This document shows positions 28,157 to 37,200 of a stretch of DNA of 64,000 bases, in pieces. Position numbers and translations under genes: made by a program. The DNA is from Candidatus Saccharicenans subterraneus. GTDB lineage: Bacteria > Acidobacteriota > Aminicenantia > Aminicenantales > Saccharicenantaceae. Each line of letters begins with the position of its first letter. The stretch's first letter is position 1. The stretch spans positions 62,001-126,000 of the forward strand of contig QUAH01000002.1 of the NCBI GenBank assembly GCA_003426165.1. Direction: 5' to 3'. Under the pieces are notes generated by a model that was not told the origin of the DNA, did not search any database, and worked only from the letters and a program-made list of their open reading frames with translations.

Positions 28157-28193
28157 ATTATTTTCATGCCTGACATTGTCCCGGAGAAAGTAC

Positions 28194-28268
28194 TGGAGCG
28201 GGCGATGGGACTTGAACCCACGGCCTTCTGCTTGGCAAGCAGACGTTCTACCACTGAACTACGCCCGC
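28194..28268 (-). tRNA. tRNA-Gly (GCC)
   Basis: Minus strand: acceptor GCGGGCG/CGCCCGC, anticodon loop TTGCCAA (GCC) on stem CTGCT/AGCAG, T loop TTCAAGT, discriminator T, encoded CCA. It lies 37 bases upstream of tRNA-Cys, probably one transcript. Confidence 0.95.
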
Positions 28269-28356
28269 TCAGGCCTTCAACAGGTATAGAAAAACTAACA
28301 AAATTAAGGGCTTCTGTCAACTGACCGGGATGGCAAGAAGTCAAAAAACAGACTTT

Positions 28357-29124
28357 TTACTTGACCTGGACGGTATCTCCCTTTTCCACTGCCTCCCTGG
28401 CCGACATGATCCTGACGGTGGAAGTATTAACCTGGGTATCTATGACCACGACGTTGGCTATGGCTTCCCGGGGCAGGTTGGCTTTCTTATGGCGGAAAAC
28501 CGTCAGCTGCTGCCCTGGCTTTAATCCCTGGGCCGCGCCCAGGTTGATCAGAGCCCAGTGCCCGGTGGAAACGATATTGAAATCGGTGTCAAGATAGATG
28601 ACCTGGCCTTCCAGGCTCTCTCCAGGCTTCAGGTTGTTGTCATAACCCTGGTCCTTGCCGATGACCGTCGGTTTTTCTTCAAAGGGAATCAGGTAATTCC
28701 CCACCCTGATGTCGCCGCAGCCCTTTTCCACCTTGGCCACGCTGACCCGGTCTTCCAGGCGGATAATCCTGACCTTGCCCTTTTTCTGGGCGATATATCC
28801 GAGCTGGGGAATCGGCTGGCCGATGTCAATCGCCAGGAACATCTGGCCGATTTCCATCCCGTCTTCCTTACCCTTATTTATGTAGAAAGTATCGGAATCA
28901 ACCATCATGGCCCGTTCATCTTCCCGCTCGGAACCGATAATCTGGATCTCGGGCAGAGCTTTATCCCAGACCAGAACCGAGCAGTAAAGGTCGGTATCGG
29001 TCAGGAGGGGGTATTCTTCGGCAAAAACCCTGGCTTTCTGGACCTGGCTTTCCTGGGCCAGCAGGCCGAACACCAGTCCGGCAAAAATAAAAAGACAGAC
29101 GTTAATAATAAGGCTTTTTTTCAT
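28357..29124 (-). CDS. Secreted protein with FlgT C-terminal-like repeats
   Basis: 255 residues. A signal peptide (MKKSLIINVCLFIFAGLVFGLLA) is followed by two tandem units of similar pattern: INKGKEDGMEIGQMFLAID...SVAKVEKGCGDIRVGNYLIP and INLGAAQGLKPGQQLTVFR...STVRIMSAREAVEKGDTVQV. The pattern (glycine-rich entry, Val/Ile strands, GD near the end) recalls the C-terminal domain of FlgT and the domain following LysM in some secreted proteins. An extra 24 open codons upstream lack a ribosome site; ATG 29124 has GAGGTG. Periplasmic; function unknown. Confidence 0.65.
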   Translation of the reverse strand: MKKSLIINVCLFIFAGLVFGLLAQESQVQKARVFAEEYPLLTDTDLYCSVLVWDKALPEIQIIGSEREDERAMMVDSDTFYINKGKEDGMEIGQMFLAIDIGQPIPQLGYIAQKKGKVRIIRLEDRVSVAKVEKGCGDIRVGNYLIPFEEKPTVIGKDQGYDNNLKPGESLEGQVIYLDTDFNIVSTGHWALINLGAAQGLKPGQQLTVFRHKKANLPREAIANVVVIDTQVNTSTVRIMSAREAVEKGDTVQVK

Positions 29125-29163
29125 CTTGACACCTCTTGGCGTTATTTCTTCCACCTTGCGGCT

Positions 29164-29193
29164 ATTATAATTTTGCTCCTTCCTGCCTGTCAA
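29164..29193 (-). promoter_or_regulatory. Sigma-70 promoter of the FlgT-like secreted protein gene
   Basis: Minus strand TTGACA (complement of 29188-29193), 18 bp, TATAAT (complement of 29164-29169). Confidence 0.65.
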
Positions 29194-29276
29194 CATAAAT
29201 TTAGTCGGGGCAAATTTTATTAATTGGAGTTATATTAACTTTTTTTTTGGCCGGAAATGGGCTAAAATTCAGGCGA

Positions 29277-30338
29277 ATGAAAGACCTGCTGACCGTGGCC
29301 CTGATCTTTGGCGGCCGCTCGGCCGAACACGAGATCTCCATAATTTCAGCCCGGGCCATCTATAAGAACCTCGACCGGAAAAAGTACCGGGTCTTATCCA
29401 TATACGTAACCAAGAAGGGAACCTGGAAGCTGGTTTCCTCGCCCGAGGTTACGGCCACGGCCCTGAGAGCCGGCCACGGCTTTTCCTTCCTGCCCTGGGA
29501 CGGCCGCAGAGAAAGACCCGCTATCAAGGCCGACGTCTATTTCCCCGTTCTCCATGGACCCTACGGCGAAGACGGGACCATCCAGGGCCTGCTGGAAATG
29601 GCCGATGTGCCTTACGTCGGGGCTCCGGTCCTGGCCTCGGCCATTGGCATGGACAAGGCAATTTTCAAGCACCTGCTGAGCCGGCTGGGCCTGCCGGTGG
29701 TGCCTTACCTTGTGCTGTACGAAGAAGACTGGAATAAGGACCGGAAGGATATTGAGAAAAAAATATTCCAGGAGCTTGGCCTGCCGTTGTTCGTCAAGCC
29801 GGCCAACCTTGGTTCCTCGGTGGGTATTTCAAAGGTAAAGAGCAAAAAAGAGCTGGCTCCGGCGGTCAGGCTGGCTTTCCGCTACGACCACAAGATCCTG
29901 GTGGAAAAGGCCATCAAGGGGCGCGAAATCGAATGCAGCGTCCTGGGCAACGAGCGACCACGGGCCTCGCTCCCGGGCGAGGTAATTCCCCACCGGGAGT
30001 TTTACGACTATGCCGACAAGTACCTGGAAGGCAAGACCAGGTTCCGTATCCCGGCCGGGCTGCCGGAAGACCTGACCAGGCGATTTCAGGAGCTGGCCGT
30101 GGCTTCCTTCCGGGCCATAGATGGTTGCGGAATGGCCCGGGTCGATTTTTTCCTGGAACAGGGAACCGGAAACATCTACATAAATGAAATAAACACCATT
30201 CCCGGTTTCACCGAAATAAGCATGTACCCCAGGCTGTGGGAAGTCAGCGGGCTGAGCTTCTCCCGGCTTTTAGACCGGCTGATTCAACTGGCCCTGCGCC
30301 GCCACCGCCTGAAAAAACGCTGCCTGGAAAGAACCTGA
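29277..30338 (+). CDS. ddl: D-alanine-D-alanine ligase
   Basis: 353 residues, ATP-grasp ligase making D-Ala-D-Ala for peptidoglycan. Motifs: LIFGGRSAEHEISIISARAI, PVLHGPYGEDGTIQGLLE, FVKPANLGSSVGISKVKS and the metal-binding end INEINTIPGFTEISMYPRLW. The frame opens with TTG at 29247, but ATG 29277 begins at the family N-terminus. A TAAAAT box (29263-29268) ends 8 bases before that ATG, suggesting a leaderless or very short leader. ruvX and mltG follow within a few bases, a cell-wall and repair cluster. Confidence 0.95.
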   Translation: MKDLLTVALIFGGRSAEHEISIISARAIYKNLDRKKYRVLSIYVTKKGTWKLVSSPEVTATALRAGHGFSFLPWDGRRERPAIKADVYFPVLHGPYGEDGTIQGLLEMADVPYVGAPVLASAIGMDKAIFKHLLSRLGLPVVPYLVLYEEDWNKDRKDIEKKIFQELGLPLFVKPANLGSSVGISKVKSKKELAPAVRLAFRYDHKILVEKAIKGREIECSVLGNERPRASLPGEVIPHREFYDYADKYLEGKTRFRIPAGLPEDLTRRFQELAVASFRAIDGCGMARVDFFLEQGTGNIYINEINTIPGFTEISMYPRLWEVSGLSFSRLLDRLIQLALRRHRLKKRCLERT

Positions 30339-30341
30339 AAC

Positions 30342-30788
30342 ATGGGCAGAATCCTGGCCATCGACTTCGGCGACCGCCATCTCGGCCTGGCCCTGAGCGA
30401 CCCGCTGCAGTTTACCGCCCAGCCCTACGGCACCTATATCCTGAAAGAAAATGAGGCCGAAAACCGGGCCTTCTTCCAGAAACTGGTTGAAGAAAAAAAG
30501 GTTGAAGAAATTGTGCTGAGCTGGCCTCTGCGGATGGACGGAAGCGAGGGTCGCCGGGCCGAGGTCACCCGGGAATTTGCCGCCTGGCTGGAAAAGGTTA
30601 CCGGCCGGAAAGTAATTTTCTGGGACGAGCGGCTGACCACCCAGCAGGCCCAGAGAAAACTGGAAGGTTTCAGGGGCGACTACAGGGAAAAGAAGCGGAG
30701 GGAAGACCAGCTGGCCGCGGTCATCATCCTGGAAGCCTACCTGGAAAAGAAACGTCATCATGCCGATAACACCACGGAAGATAATTGA
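30342..30788 (+). CDS. ruvX: Putative pre-16S rRNA nuclease / Holliday junction resolvase YqgF (RuvX)
   Basis: 148 residues, RNase H-like fold. LAIDFGDRHLGLALSDP provides the first catalytic Asp; the motif WDERLTTQQAQRKL provides the acidic pair; the ending EDQLAAVIILEAYL carries the last Asp. In E. coli YqgF matures the 5' end of 16S rRNA. It lies 3 bases after ddl and overlaps mltG by 29 bases. Confidence 0.92.
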   Translation: MGRILAIDFGDRHLGLALSDPLQFTAQPYGTYILKENEAENRAFFQKLVEEKKVEEIVLSWPLRMDGSEGRRAEVTREFAAWLEKVTGRKVIFWDERLTTQQAQRKLEGFRGDYREKKRREDQLAAVIILEAYLEKKRHHADNTTEDN

Positions 30789-31788
30789 TATCCTGTTGCT
30801 TTTGCTGGTCCTGGCCAACCTCGGCCTGACCTATTACCTGGCCAGGGGCCTGAATACCGCTTGCTCGCCAGGAGACTCCGCCAGCGTTCTGGTAGAAAAG
30901 GGACAGGGCGTCGGCAGCATCGCTCAAACTCTCCGTAAGAGCGGATTGGTTAAGGATACCAGGGCTTTCCGCCTCGCCTATTCCCTTTATTACTCGCCCC
31001 GCTTTTTACGGGCGGGAGAATACGGGTTCGAGCCACCGCTTACCCAGAAAAGAATAATGCTCCAGATGATAGCCGGAAAGGTCCGACTTCACCCGATAAC
31101 CATACCGGAGGGCCTGACTTATAAAGAAATTGCCGGCCTGCTGGAAGAAAAAGCCTATCCCTTCCGCGGTTCGTTCCTGGAGGCCTGCCAGAAGACCGAG
31201 CTGATATCCGACCTGGACCCGAAGGCTAAGAACCTCGAAGGATACCTGTTCCCAGAAACCTATCATTTCCCGCGCGGCATTGAAGCCCTGGAAATGGTAA
31301 AGGCCATGGTCGAGCAGTTCAGGAAGAATTTCGGACCGGAAGAACTGGCCCGCACCGGGCAGTTGAACCTGACGGCCAGGGAAGTGGTCACGCTGGCTTC
31401 GCTGATTGAAAAGGAAACGTCAAGAGAAGAAGAAAAGCCGCTGGTCTCGGCAGTCTTTCACAACCGGCTGCGCCTGGGAATGAAACTCGATTGTGACCCG
31501 ACCATCATCTATGCCCTGAAACTGGAAGGCCGTTTTGACGGAAATTTGCGGCTCAGGGACAAGGACCTGGCCTCCCCCTACAATACCTACCTTTATCGCG
31601 GCCTGCCGCCGGGCCCCATCTGCAATCCTGGCCGGGCTTCGCTGCAGGCGGCCCTGCATCCGGCCCCGGTTGATTATTTATATTTTGTATCCCGGAATGA
31701 CGGCAGTCATGTCTTCAACCGCTCTTACCAGGAACACCTGAAAGCAGTTTCAAGATACCAGTTGAAAAACAGCCGGGGTTTAAGGTAG
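30760..31788 (+). CDS. mltG: Endolytic murein transglycosylase MltG
   Basis: 342 residues. It cleaves nascent glycan strands and sets glycan length at the inner membrane. One N-terminal membrane helix (IIDILLLLLVLANLGLTYYL), a LysM-like region (VLVEKGQGVGSIAQTL) and the YceG catalytic domain with ASLIEKETSREEEKPLVSAV (catalytic Glu), FHNRLRLGMKLDCDPTIIYA and the PGPICNPGRASLQAAL motif. The start overlaps ruvX, the usual ruvX-mltG order. Confidence 0.94.
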   Translation: MPITPRKIIDILLLLLVLANLGLTYYLARGLNTACSPGDSASVLVEKGQGVGSIAQTLRKSGLVKDTRAFRLAYSLYYSPRFLRAGEYGFEPPLTQKRIMLQMIAGKVRLHPITIPEGLTYKEIAGLLEEKAYPFRGSFLEACQKTELISDLDPKAKNLEGYLFPETYHFPRGIEALEMVKAMVEQFRKNFGPEELARTGQLNLTAREVVTLASLIEKETSREEEKPLVSAVFHNRLRLGMKLDCDPTIIYALKLEGRFDGNLRLRDKDLASPYNTYLYRGLPPGPICNPGRASLQAALHPAPVDYLYFVSRNDGSHVFNRSYQEHLKAVSRYQLKNSRGLR

Positions 31789-31828
31789 AATAATGGTGAG
31801 GTTTAGGTTATTATTTATTTTTGATCCT

Positions 31829-31843
31829 GTAAAATAAATTTAC
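31829..31843. repeat. Small inverted repeat upstream of the sigma-54 promoter
   Basis: GTAAA-ATAAA-TTTAC, about 52 bases upstream of the -24 element at 31895. It is a possible activator site, but AT-rich and easily fortuitous. Confidence 0.25.
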
Positions 31844-31894
31844 AACAAAGAGATAAAATCAGGCGAACGATAAGAAAAAATCCCCCTTCTTAGC

Positions 31895-31910
31895 TGGCAC
31901 GATTATTGCA
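31895..31910 (+). promoter_or_regulatory. Canonical sigma-54 (RpoN) promoter
   Basis: TGGCACG (31895-31901), 4 bases, TTGCA (31906-31910). GG and GC are 12 bp apart, exactly the -24/-12 spacing. The expected start of transcription is near 31921, giving a leader of about 27 bases before the ATG at 31948. Confidence 0.85.
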
Positions 31911-31947
31911 GTTAAGAAGCTGGTGAGAAGAATAAACAGGAGGAAAG

Positions 31948-33000
31948 ATGAATTTTAAGAAATTTTTCGCCCTTTCGCTGGTCCTGATTCTGACGCTGAC
32001 CTTAGCTTTCAATCTGGCTCAGGCCGAGCCTCAGAAGAAAGATCAGAAAAAAGACCAGAAAGCCAAGACCACCCTGCCCACCGACGTCAAAGCGCTGCTG
32101 GAGCAGGGACTGGCCACCCGCCAGGTTAAGCCGGACCTGCCCTTTAACTTCCATGGACATTACATTCTCCCGGCCAGAGGAACTTACATTGCCATTTTCA
32201 TCACCAGGATAAAGAATGCCGACCTGGAGTATGTCCAGACTCAATCCATCAGCGCCGGTGATAGTTACCAGACCGAGTCCGACATTTTCTTCCAGATCTA
32301 TCAGAATGACGGGCCCACCCCCAAGCTTATGACCGAGAATAAAGCCTACAGCCAGTTCTCCATACCGGCCGGTGAATACAATCCCGAAGGCGAGAGCTGC
32401 TACTACCTCGGCTATCCGCTGCCGGCCGGAAAATACATCCTGGCCGCGGCCCTGGGCAACAGGAAGACCAAGAAGATAGGAACAACCTACTACGAGTTCG
32501 AAATTCCCCGCTACGAGGACAGCTACAAGAACGGCCAGATGGAAACCACCAGCCTGTTGTTGCTGAAGAATTACGAGCAGCTGGACACAGCCGAAAACTA
32601 TCCCAACTTCCACAAGGATTACTTTGGCTGGATGATCCTGAAGGCCTACCCCTACACCGAGATGAGGTTCAAACCGAACGACCAGCCCACCCTGATGTTC
32701 ATGATTTATGGGTCCAAGTTCGACGAGAGCCAGAAGGCCGCGCTGGAAATAAACTTTGACATCCGCAAGGGAGATACCAAGATTGTGGCCTTTACCCCGA
32801 TGACCTACGAATCACCATTCATCGAGCAGCCCATCCCCATCCCGGCCGCCAAGCAGGTTAAGGTAACAGACGACAAGGGAGAGAGGGTGGAAAGCCGTCC
32901 GCTGGAAGGCGGCGGTTACGAGCTGGTCATCAGCATCAAGGATAAGATCGGCGGGACCACCCTGGAAAAGAGAGTCCCCTTCGAACTGGTCGTTGAGTAA
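31948..33000 (+). CDS. Secreted protein of unknown function under sigma-54 control
   Basis: 350 residues. The signal peptide ends near NLAQAEP (about residue 27), followed by a Lys/Asp/Gln-rich linker (residues about 29-42). The mature part is beta-rich with many aromatic residues. Its end (GGGYELVISIKDKIGGTTLE) resembles the Ig-like C-terminal region seen in GWxTD proteins, but no GWxTD motif is present. A good ribosome site (AGGAGG) precedes the ATG. It is a single-gene transcript, bounded by a sigma-54 promoter and a strong terminator. I do not recognise a named family. Confidence 0.75.
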   Translation: MNFKKFFALSLVLILTLTLAFNLAQAEPQKKDQKKDQKAKTTLPTDVKALLEQGLATRQVKPDLPFNFHGHYILPARGTYIAIFITRIKNADLEYVQTQSISAGDSYQTESDIFFQIYQNDGPTPKLMTENKAYSQFSIPAGEYNPEGESCYYLGYPLPAGKYILAAALGNRKTKKIGTTYYEFEIPRYEDSYKNGQMETTSLLLLKNYEQLDTAENYPNFHKDYFGWMILKAYPYTEMRFKPNDQPTLMFMIYGSKFDESQKAALEINFDIRKGDTKIVAFTPMTYESPFIEQPIPIPAAKQVKVTDDKGERVESRPLEGGGYELVISIKDKIGGTTLEKRVPFELVVE

Positions 33001-33427
33001 CCAATAGAAGAATAAAGCTACATCTCAGGGGGCAGCCGGTGAATCCGGCTGTCCCCTTTTTTATTTTTTAAGATTGCTTTCCTTCCATCTATCAACCTAT
33101 CAATGCCATCTGAACCTGCAACCTGAAGGAAGAAATTCCTCTGCCCACACCCGTCATGACGCCAGGCAGAAAGGTCTTGACCTTCCTCAAACATAGGTAA
33201 TAACCAACTGATTAAGAAAAGAGACCAGGGGTGAATTAATTCAGGTCAGATGGTTAAGGACATGCGTTTGATAAGAGGTAATCTATTACTCGAAACTTGA
33301 GATGATATGATCAAGCTTATGGCCATTAACAGACCGAAACCCGCCGCCAGCAGACCCCGGGAAATCTTCTGAGAGGCAAGGCACCCGGCCTGACTTAGCT
33401 GCTTTATACTGTGAGAGCGATAATAAG
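33001..33427. other. Intergenic region, 427 bp, between convergent genes
   Basis: It contains the terminator at 33028-33070. A GGTTAAGGACATGCG sequence near 33250 slightly resembles the dispersed repeat core but lacks its flanks. No gene seen. Confidence 0.5.
33028..33070 (+). terminator. Rho-independent terminator
   Basis: 12-bp stem GGGGGCAGCCGG/CCGGCTGTCCCC (one G-T pair) with a 5-base loop, followed by a T-rich run at 33057-33070. Confidence 0.88.
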
Positions 33428-34360
33428 TTATTTTTTCAGATATTCCAGCAATTGCCTGGCCAGGCCGGCCTTTTCATGCTGGGGGGCCAGCTCTATGAAC
33501 TTCTCCAGGCTGGCGATAGCTTCGGCCTTCTTATTCTGACTGATGTAAATGGACCCCATCTGAAAATAGGCCTCGGCATAATCAGGTTTAAGCTCCACCA
33601 CCTTTTGAAAATGCCCGAGGGCCTCTTCTCCCTGGCCCAGGTTCACCAGGCAGGCGCCAAGGTTATAATGGGCATCCGGGTCATTGGGACTGAGCTCCAC
33701 CGCTTTCCGGTAATATCCGGCGGCCGCTTCATACTGCTCCTCCTTTGCCAGGAGTTCCCCCAGCTCCTTGTTGGCGCTGAAGCTATTCGGATTGAGCTGA
33801 ACCGCCTGGCTGAAAGCCTCCCTGGCCTCGCAGAGCTTATTCAGCTTCTTGTAGGCCAGGCCCAGGTTGAAATGATAGGCCCAGTTACTGGAGCTAAGAC
33901 CGATGGCCTCCTGGTATCCGGCCACGGCCTTCTCGTAGTCCTGCTTGTTGTAAAACTCATTGGCCTTCATGAAAGCCCTGTCGGCTCCGGACAGGCTCTT
34001 GGCCGCTCGCTCATCGGCCGTTTCCAGTTTTATCGTTTCCATGTTGGTGTCGCCATCGATTTCCACGTGAACTTCAAAGGTTTTCGGCAGGAAGCCTTCC
34101 TTCTTGATGGTGACCTGGTAATAACCAGGATAGATGCCCACCTGGACAAACCGGCCATCCTTGTCTGTCCTGGTTTCATACCTTTGAGCGGCCGTGCGTG
34201 TTGAAACAATGGTAATCGTGGCCTTCTCAACGGGATTATCCTGGGAATCCACCACCGTGCCCCGGAGCTTGCCACTCACCTGGGCCAGCCCGTTAGTGGA
34301 TAAAAATATTAACAGTACTGAAACAACCAGGACATAGACTATGAGTTTCTTATTGTTCAT
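33428..34360 (-). CDS. Secreted protein with carboxypeptidase-regulatory-like domain and TPR repeats
   Basis: 310 residues. After a signal peptide (LIVYVLVVSVLLIFLSTNGLA) comes a CarboxypepD_reg-like beta-sandwich (LRGTVVDSQDNPVEKATITI, then GYYQVTIKKEGFLP; residues about 30-115). From about residue 130 there are at least five TPR units (AVAGYQEAIGLSSSNWAYHF, PDDAHYNLG-type repeats). The same regulatory-like fold begins the TonB-dependent receptors of this window. ATG 34360 follows AAGGAG; the frame runs 8 codons further upstream. It lies directly downstream of the GWxTD/TPR gene and may share its transcript. Confidence 0.8.
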   Translation of the reverse strand: MNNKKLIVYVLVVSVLLIFLSTNGLAQVSGKLRGTVVDSQDNPVEKATITIVSTRTAAQRYETRTDKDGRFVQVGIYPGYYQVTIKKEGFLPKTFEVHVEIDGDTNMETIKLETADERAAKSLSGADRAFMKANEFYNKQDYEKAVAGYQEAIGLSSSNWAYHFNLGLAYKKLNKLCEAREAFSQAVQLNPNSFSANKELGELLAKEEQYEAAAGYYRKAVELSPNDPDAHYNLGACLVNLGQGEEALGHFQKVVELKPDYAEAYFQMGSIYISQNKKAEAIASLEKFIELAPQHEKAGLARQLLEYLKK

Positions 34361-34441
34361 TGACCGCTCCTTTATGTAATCCATGACTTGCTTTCGGACG
34401 GAGATTCAGACTGACTTGAATCCCGCCTATATTATAGCTTT

Positions 34442-36526
34442 TCATTTTCTCCTTTTTAAATCTTCCAGCCAGGATTTGATGGCCGGCTGGTCGGGCAGCA
34501 GCGACAGGGATTTTTCCAGGAACTTTATGGCCTGCTCCCGCTCGCCCAGGTTCTGATAAACTTCGGCCGCCAGGTTGAGAACGCTGACTTCGGTGGCTTC
34601 GGCCAGCAGCCCGTCCACGTAGCCCCTGGCCGAAGTCCAATCCTTCAGCCGGGCATAATCCAGGGCGATAACTTTGGCCGCTTCCCTGTCCCTTTTTGTT
34701 TCATAGACAGTTAGCGCTGCCGATAACGACCCGCGGTAGTCGCCCAGGGCCAACAGGGTTCGGGCCAGCAGCAGCCGGCTTTCCGGTTCGTCGCGAGAAG
34801 CCAGTATCTCTTCCAGGATTTTCCTGGCCTCCTGGTAGTTGCCTTTAAGAAAATGCTGGCCGGCCAGCATTTTCAGGAAATCCGGCGAGGGCATAGCCCC
34901 ATGCAACCGTCCCAATACCCAGGGAGCAGTCAGGGCTGGCTGGGAAAGAACGATCAGGTTTTCCCTGACCGTCTCCAGGGTCTTGTTTCCATCAATAAGA
35001 GAAACTTCCACCCGGTAATACCCAGGTCTTATCTGGCCGAGGTCCACCGGCTCCAGCCGCAGGATATTGCCGGGCTGGAGGGCTTCCTTCAGAAGCATCG
35101 TTCGGCACTCAGGACTGGCTTCCGAATCCAGGCTCCTGAGGCAGAACTGGACCCTGGCCTCAGCCGGCCATCCCCGGTCAGACAGAAGCCAGCAGAGAAC
35201 CTGTAACTTCTCGGTCGGGGAAAATTCATTCCGGGCACTGACCAGGTATTCCTGTCCCTTGAAGGAAAAGGCTTTAACCCTGCCGGCCTGAAGGGGACTG
35301 GCCGCATGGTATAAAACCAGGGGGCTCAGGAAGCGGCCGGAATCTGGACCGGGAACCTTCAGGCTTGTTTCCCAGGATGTAAAATCCCGGGAGGTCTTAT
35401 TCTTGAGAAGAATCAATAGCTTGTATTCACCGGGCAGAACCGGAAACAGGTCCTGGAAGGCCAGCCTCTGGCGGGAGCGGGCCTGGAATTGCTCCCTGTT
35501 TAACCTGAGCGGAACTTCTTCTGTCCGGCTCAAAACCGGCTGACCCGCTAAATCCTCCAGCCTGACAGTAAGCTCGTAGGTGGCCGAATAAACCCCGCTG
35601 ACCTCGGCGAAATTAATCTTATCGGGCTCAATGGACCAGTGGATGAAATAATTCTGGCCCTCGGGAAATACCCTGGCCACGGCATTGGAGTTTATGAAAT
35701 TATGCGAATAATCAACTTCGACCAGGTCCTTGTAGCTCAGGTAGTTCTTAACATAGGCCGAAGGAAATTTTTTCTCAGGAAGGGACTTAACGGTGGCAAT
35801 GATGGTCTGGGAGGTTAGCGAACTGAAACCGTCCTGCTGTTCTTCCGGCAAGTAGCTTATGGCCGCCTTGGCCAGCTCGGCATTTATGGCCTTAATCACT
35901 TCCAGGGCCTTACTCCGGTTTAACTGGGCGGAGGACATGGAAGGGATGACCAGCTTCTCCGGTCCTTCAACGCCCGGGTAATAAAGACGGTAATCACCCG
36001 AACCTTCTGGCTGGTAGAAGATAAGGTAGAAGTATCCAGGCAGGCCGTACTTCGGGTCGCCCTGGTAGAACCAGAGTTCCATCGGCCAGATATCGGACTG
36101 GGTGGCAAAAACCTGGCGTTCCCGGGGTTTGCCGAGCAACAGGTAAAAGTAGCCACGCTCGGTCAGGCAACCCCTCTTGGAAGAGCCGATTCCGAAATAC
36201 CTGTCGGCAAAGTGGACCCGTTCCATGTATTCACGGTAGAATTCGTTTTCGTTGGTATCGGGGATGGGGTCCCTGACCTTCCAGAACAGGCTGATGAACC
36301 GGTCGCGCTCCTGCTCGGTCTTCAGCTTGAAGAAGACTTCCTTTTCAGCCCCGGTGATGATCGGGGTAACCATTTCCAGCCAGTCTTTCTGGGCCGGAGT
36401 CAGCTCATCGATTGAATCCTTCTGCTTCTGTCCGGTAGCCCGGGCGGGCCCGGCCTGAACTAAAAACAAGCACAAGACCGCTGACAAGAACAAACACTTC
36501 GAACTTTTGAAACTTTTTCTGAACAT
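34442..36526 (-). CDS. GWxTD-domain protein with C-terminal TPR repeats
   Basis: 694 residues with a signal peptide (CLFLSAVLCLFLVQAGPARA). The GWxTD domain (residues about 45-200) shows FISLFWKVRDPIPDTNENEF, then YFGIGSSKRGCLTERGYFYL (the GWxTD motif degenerate to GCLTERG), then MELWFYQGDPKYG. A long beta-rich middle follows, and from about residue 560 TPR units (GNYQEARKILEEILASRDEP, LGEREQAIKFLEKSLSLLPD). The family is common in Acidobacteriota/Aminicenantes and Bacteroidota relatives and has no established function. It is transcribed away from the receptor genes. Confidence 0.8.
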   Translation of the reverse strand: MFRKSFKSSKCLFLSAVLCLFLVQAGPARATGQKQKDSIDELTPAQKDWLEMVTPIITGAEKEVFFKLKTEQERDRFISLFWKVRDPIPDTNENEFYREYMERVHFADRYFGIGSSKRGCLTERGYFYLLLGKPRERQVFATQSDIWPMELWFYQGDPKYGLPGYFYLIFYQPEGSGDYRLYYPGVEGPEKLVIPSMSSAQLNRSKALEVIKAINAELAKAAISYLPEEQQDGFSSLTSQTIIATVKSLPEKKFPSAYVKNYLSYKDLVEVDYSHNFINSNAVARVFPEGQNYFIHWSIEPDKINFAEVSGVYSATYELTVRLEDLAGQPVLSRTEEVPLRLNREQFQARSRQRLAFQDLFPVLPGEYKLLILLKNKTSRDFTSWETSLKVPGPDSGRFLSPLVLYHAASPLQAGRVKAFSFKGQEYLVSARNEFSPTEKLQVLCWLLSDRGWPAEARVQFCLRSLDSEASPECRTMLLKEALQPGNILRLEPVDLGQIRPGYYRVEVSLIDGNKTLETVRENLIVLSQPALTAPWVLGRLHGAMPSPDFLKMLAGQHFLKGNYQEARKILEEILASRDEPESRLLLARTLLALGDYRGSLSAALTVYETKRDREAAKVIALDYARLKDWTSARGYVDGLLAEATEVSVLNLAAEVYQNLGEREQAIKFLEKSLSLLPDQPAIKSWLEDLKRRK

Positions 36527-37200
36527 TTTATTTGACTACGATTATCCTTTCCGATTCTGACTTTAGCAGCTGAACGGGAATGGCCCGGTCAGCGCAGGCA
36601 CCTCTCGCCGGGATTGCCCGCAAGCCCATTTTACCAAATCCGCCAGGATTAATCTTCACTCCCATAACAAACGATAAACTTCACAGAACCCTGGGTTGTC
36701 ACAGGTCTGCCACCTATTAAAACCACAGGAGTCGGGAATTGGTTCCCCCGTGCCCGGACATAACGCCCATGCCCCGCCTGACCAGGAGACAGGCCGCGAT
36801 CCTGAATTTGTATGCCAGGCAATGTGCTCACCCGGTCGAGCTTGTTCCAGAAGTGCTCATCCATAAAGTTTCTGTTTGCAATCCGCTTCTGCCAGTCACC
36901 CCCAGCCTGTCTGACAAATTACCCGATTATTTTTTCTGGCGGGTATCCGCTACAAACTTCATGTTCTCTACATGTTAAGAATCATAAGTGGCTGGCTGAT
37001 AATATTTATTTTATTTAAGTTGCTTTTATGGTATCTTGTGTCGAGTTATTTTTTTGAATGAATAGGAAAGTTTAATTTTTACCATAACCAGATCCAATTT
37101 CACAGAGAAAAGGGGGTGCCCAAAAATTTAAAACAAATTACTAATTCCACAGGTTTTATCCGGCTCAAACAATTCTGTTGATTTTTGAGAGGAGTGAAAA
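36527..37200. other. Intergenic region, 674 bp, before the first TonB-dependent receptor
   Basis: No conserved gene seen; short open frames here lack ribosome sites. The part at 36970-37200 is AT-rich and must hold the receptor promoter. Unlike the other two receptor leaders, I find no TGGCAC-N5-TTGC element and no convincing -35/-10 pair. Confidence 0.5.

Noticed and set aside
33240-33265. GGTTAAGGACATGCG as another repeat core
   Set aside because: It has an extra base inside the core, no flanking match and no promoter next to it.
36739-36978. Short open frames in the gap before receptor 1
   Set aside because: No ribosome sites, several overlapping frames of equal quality, no recognisable protein pattern.
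36970-37200. A sigma-54 promoter before receptor 1
   Set aside because: No TGGC-N8-TTGC-like sequence with correct spacing could be found despite the TGGCTGGC at 36989.
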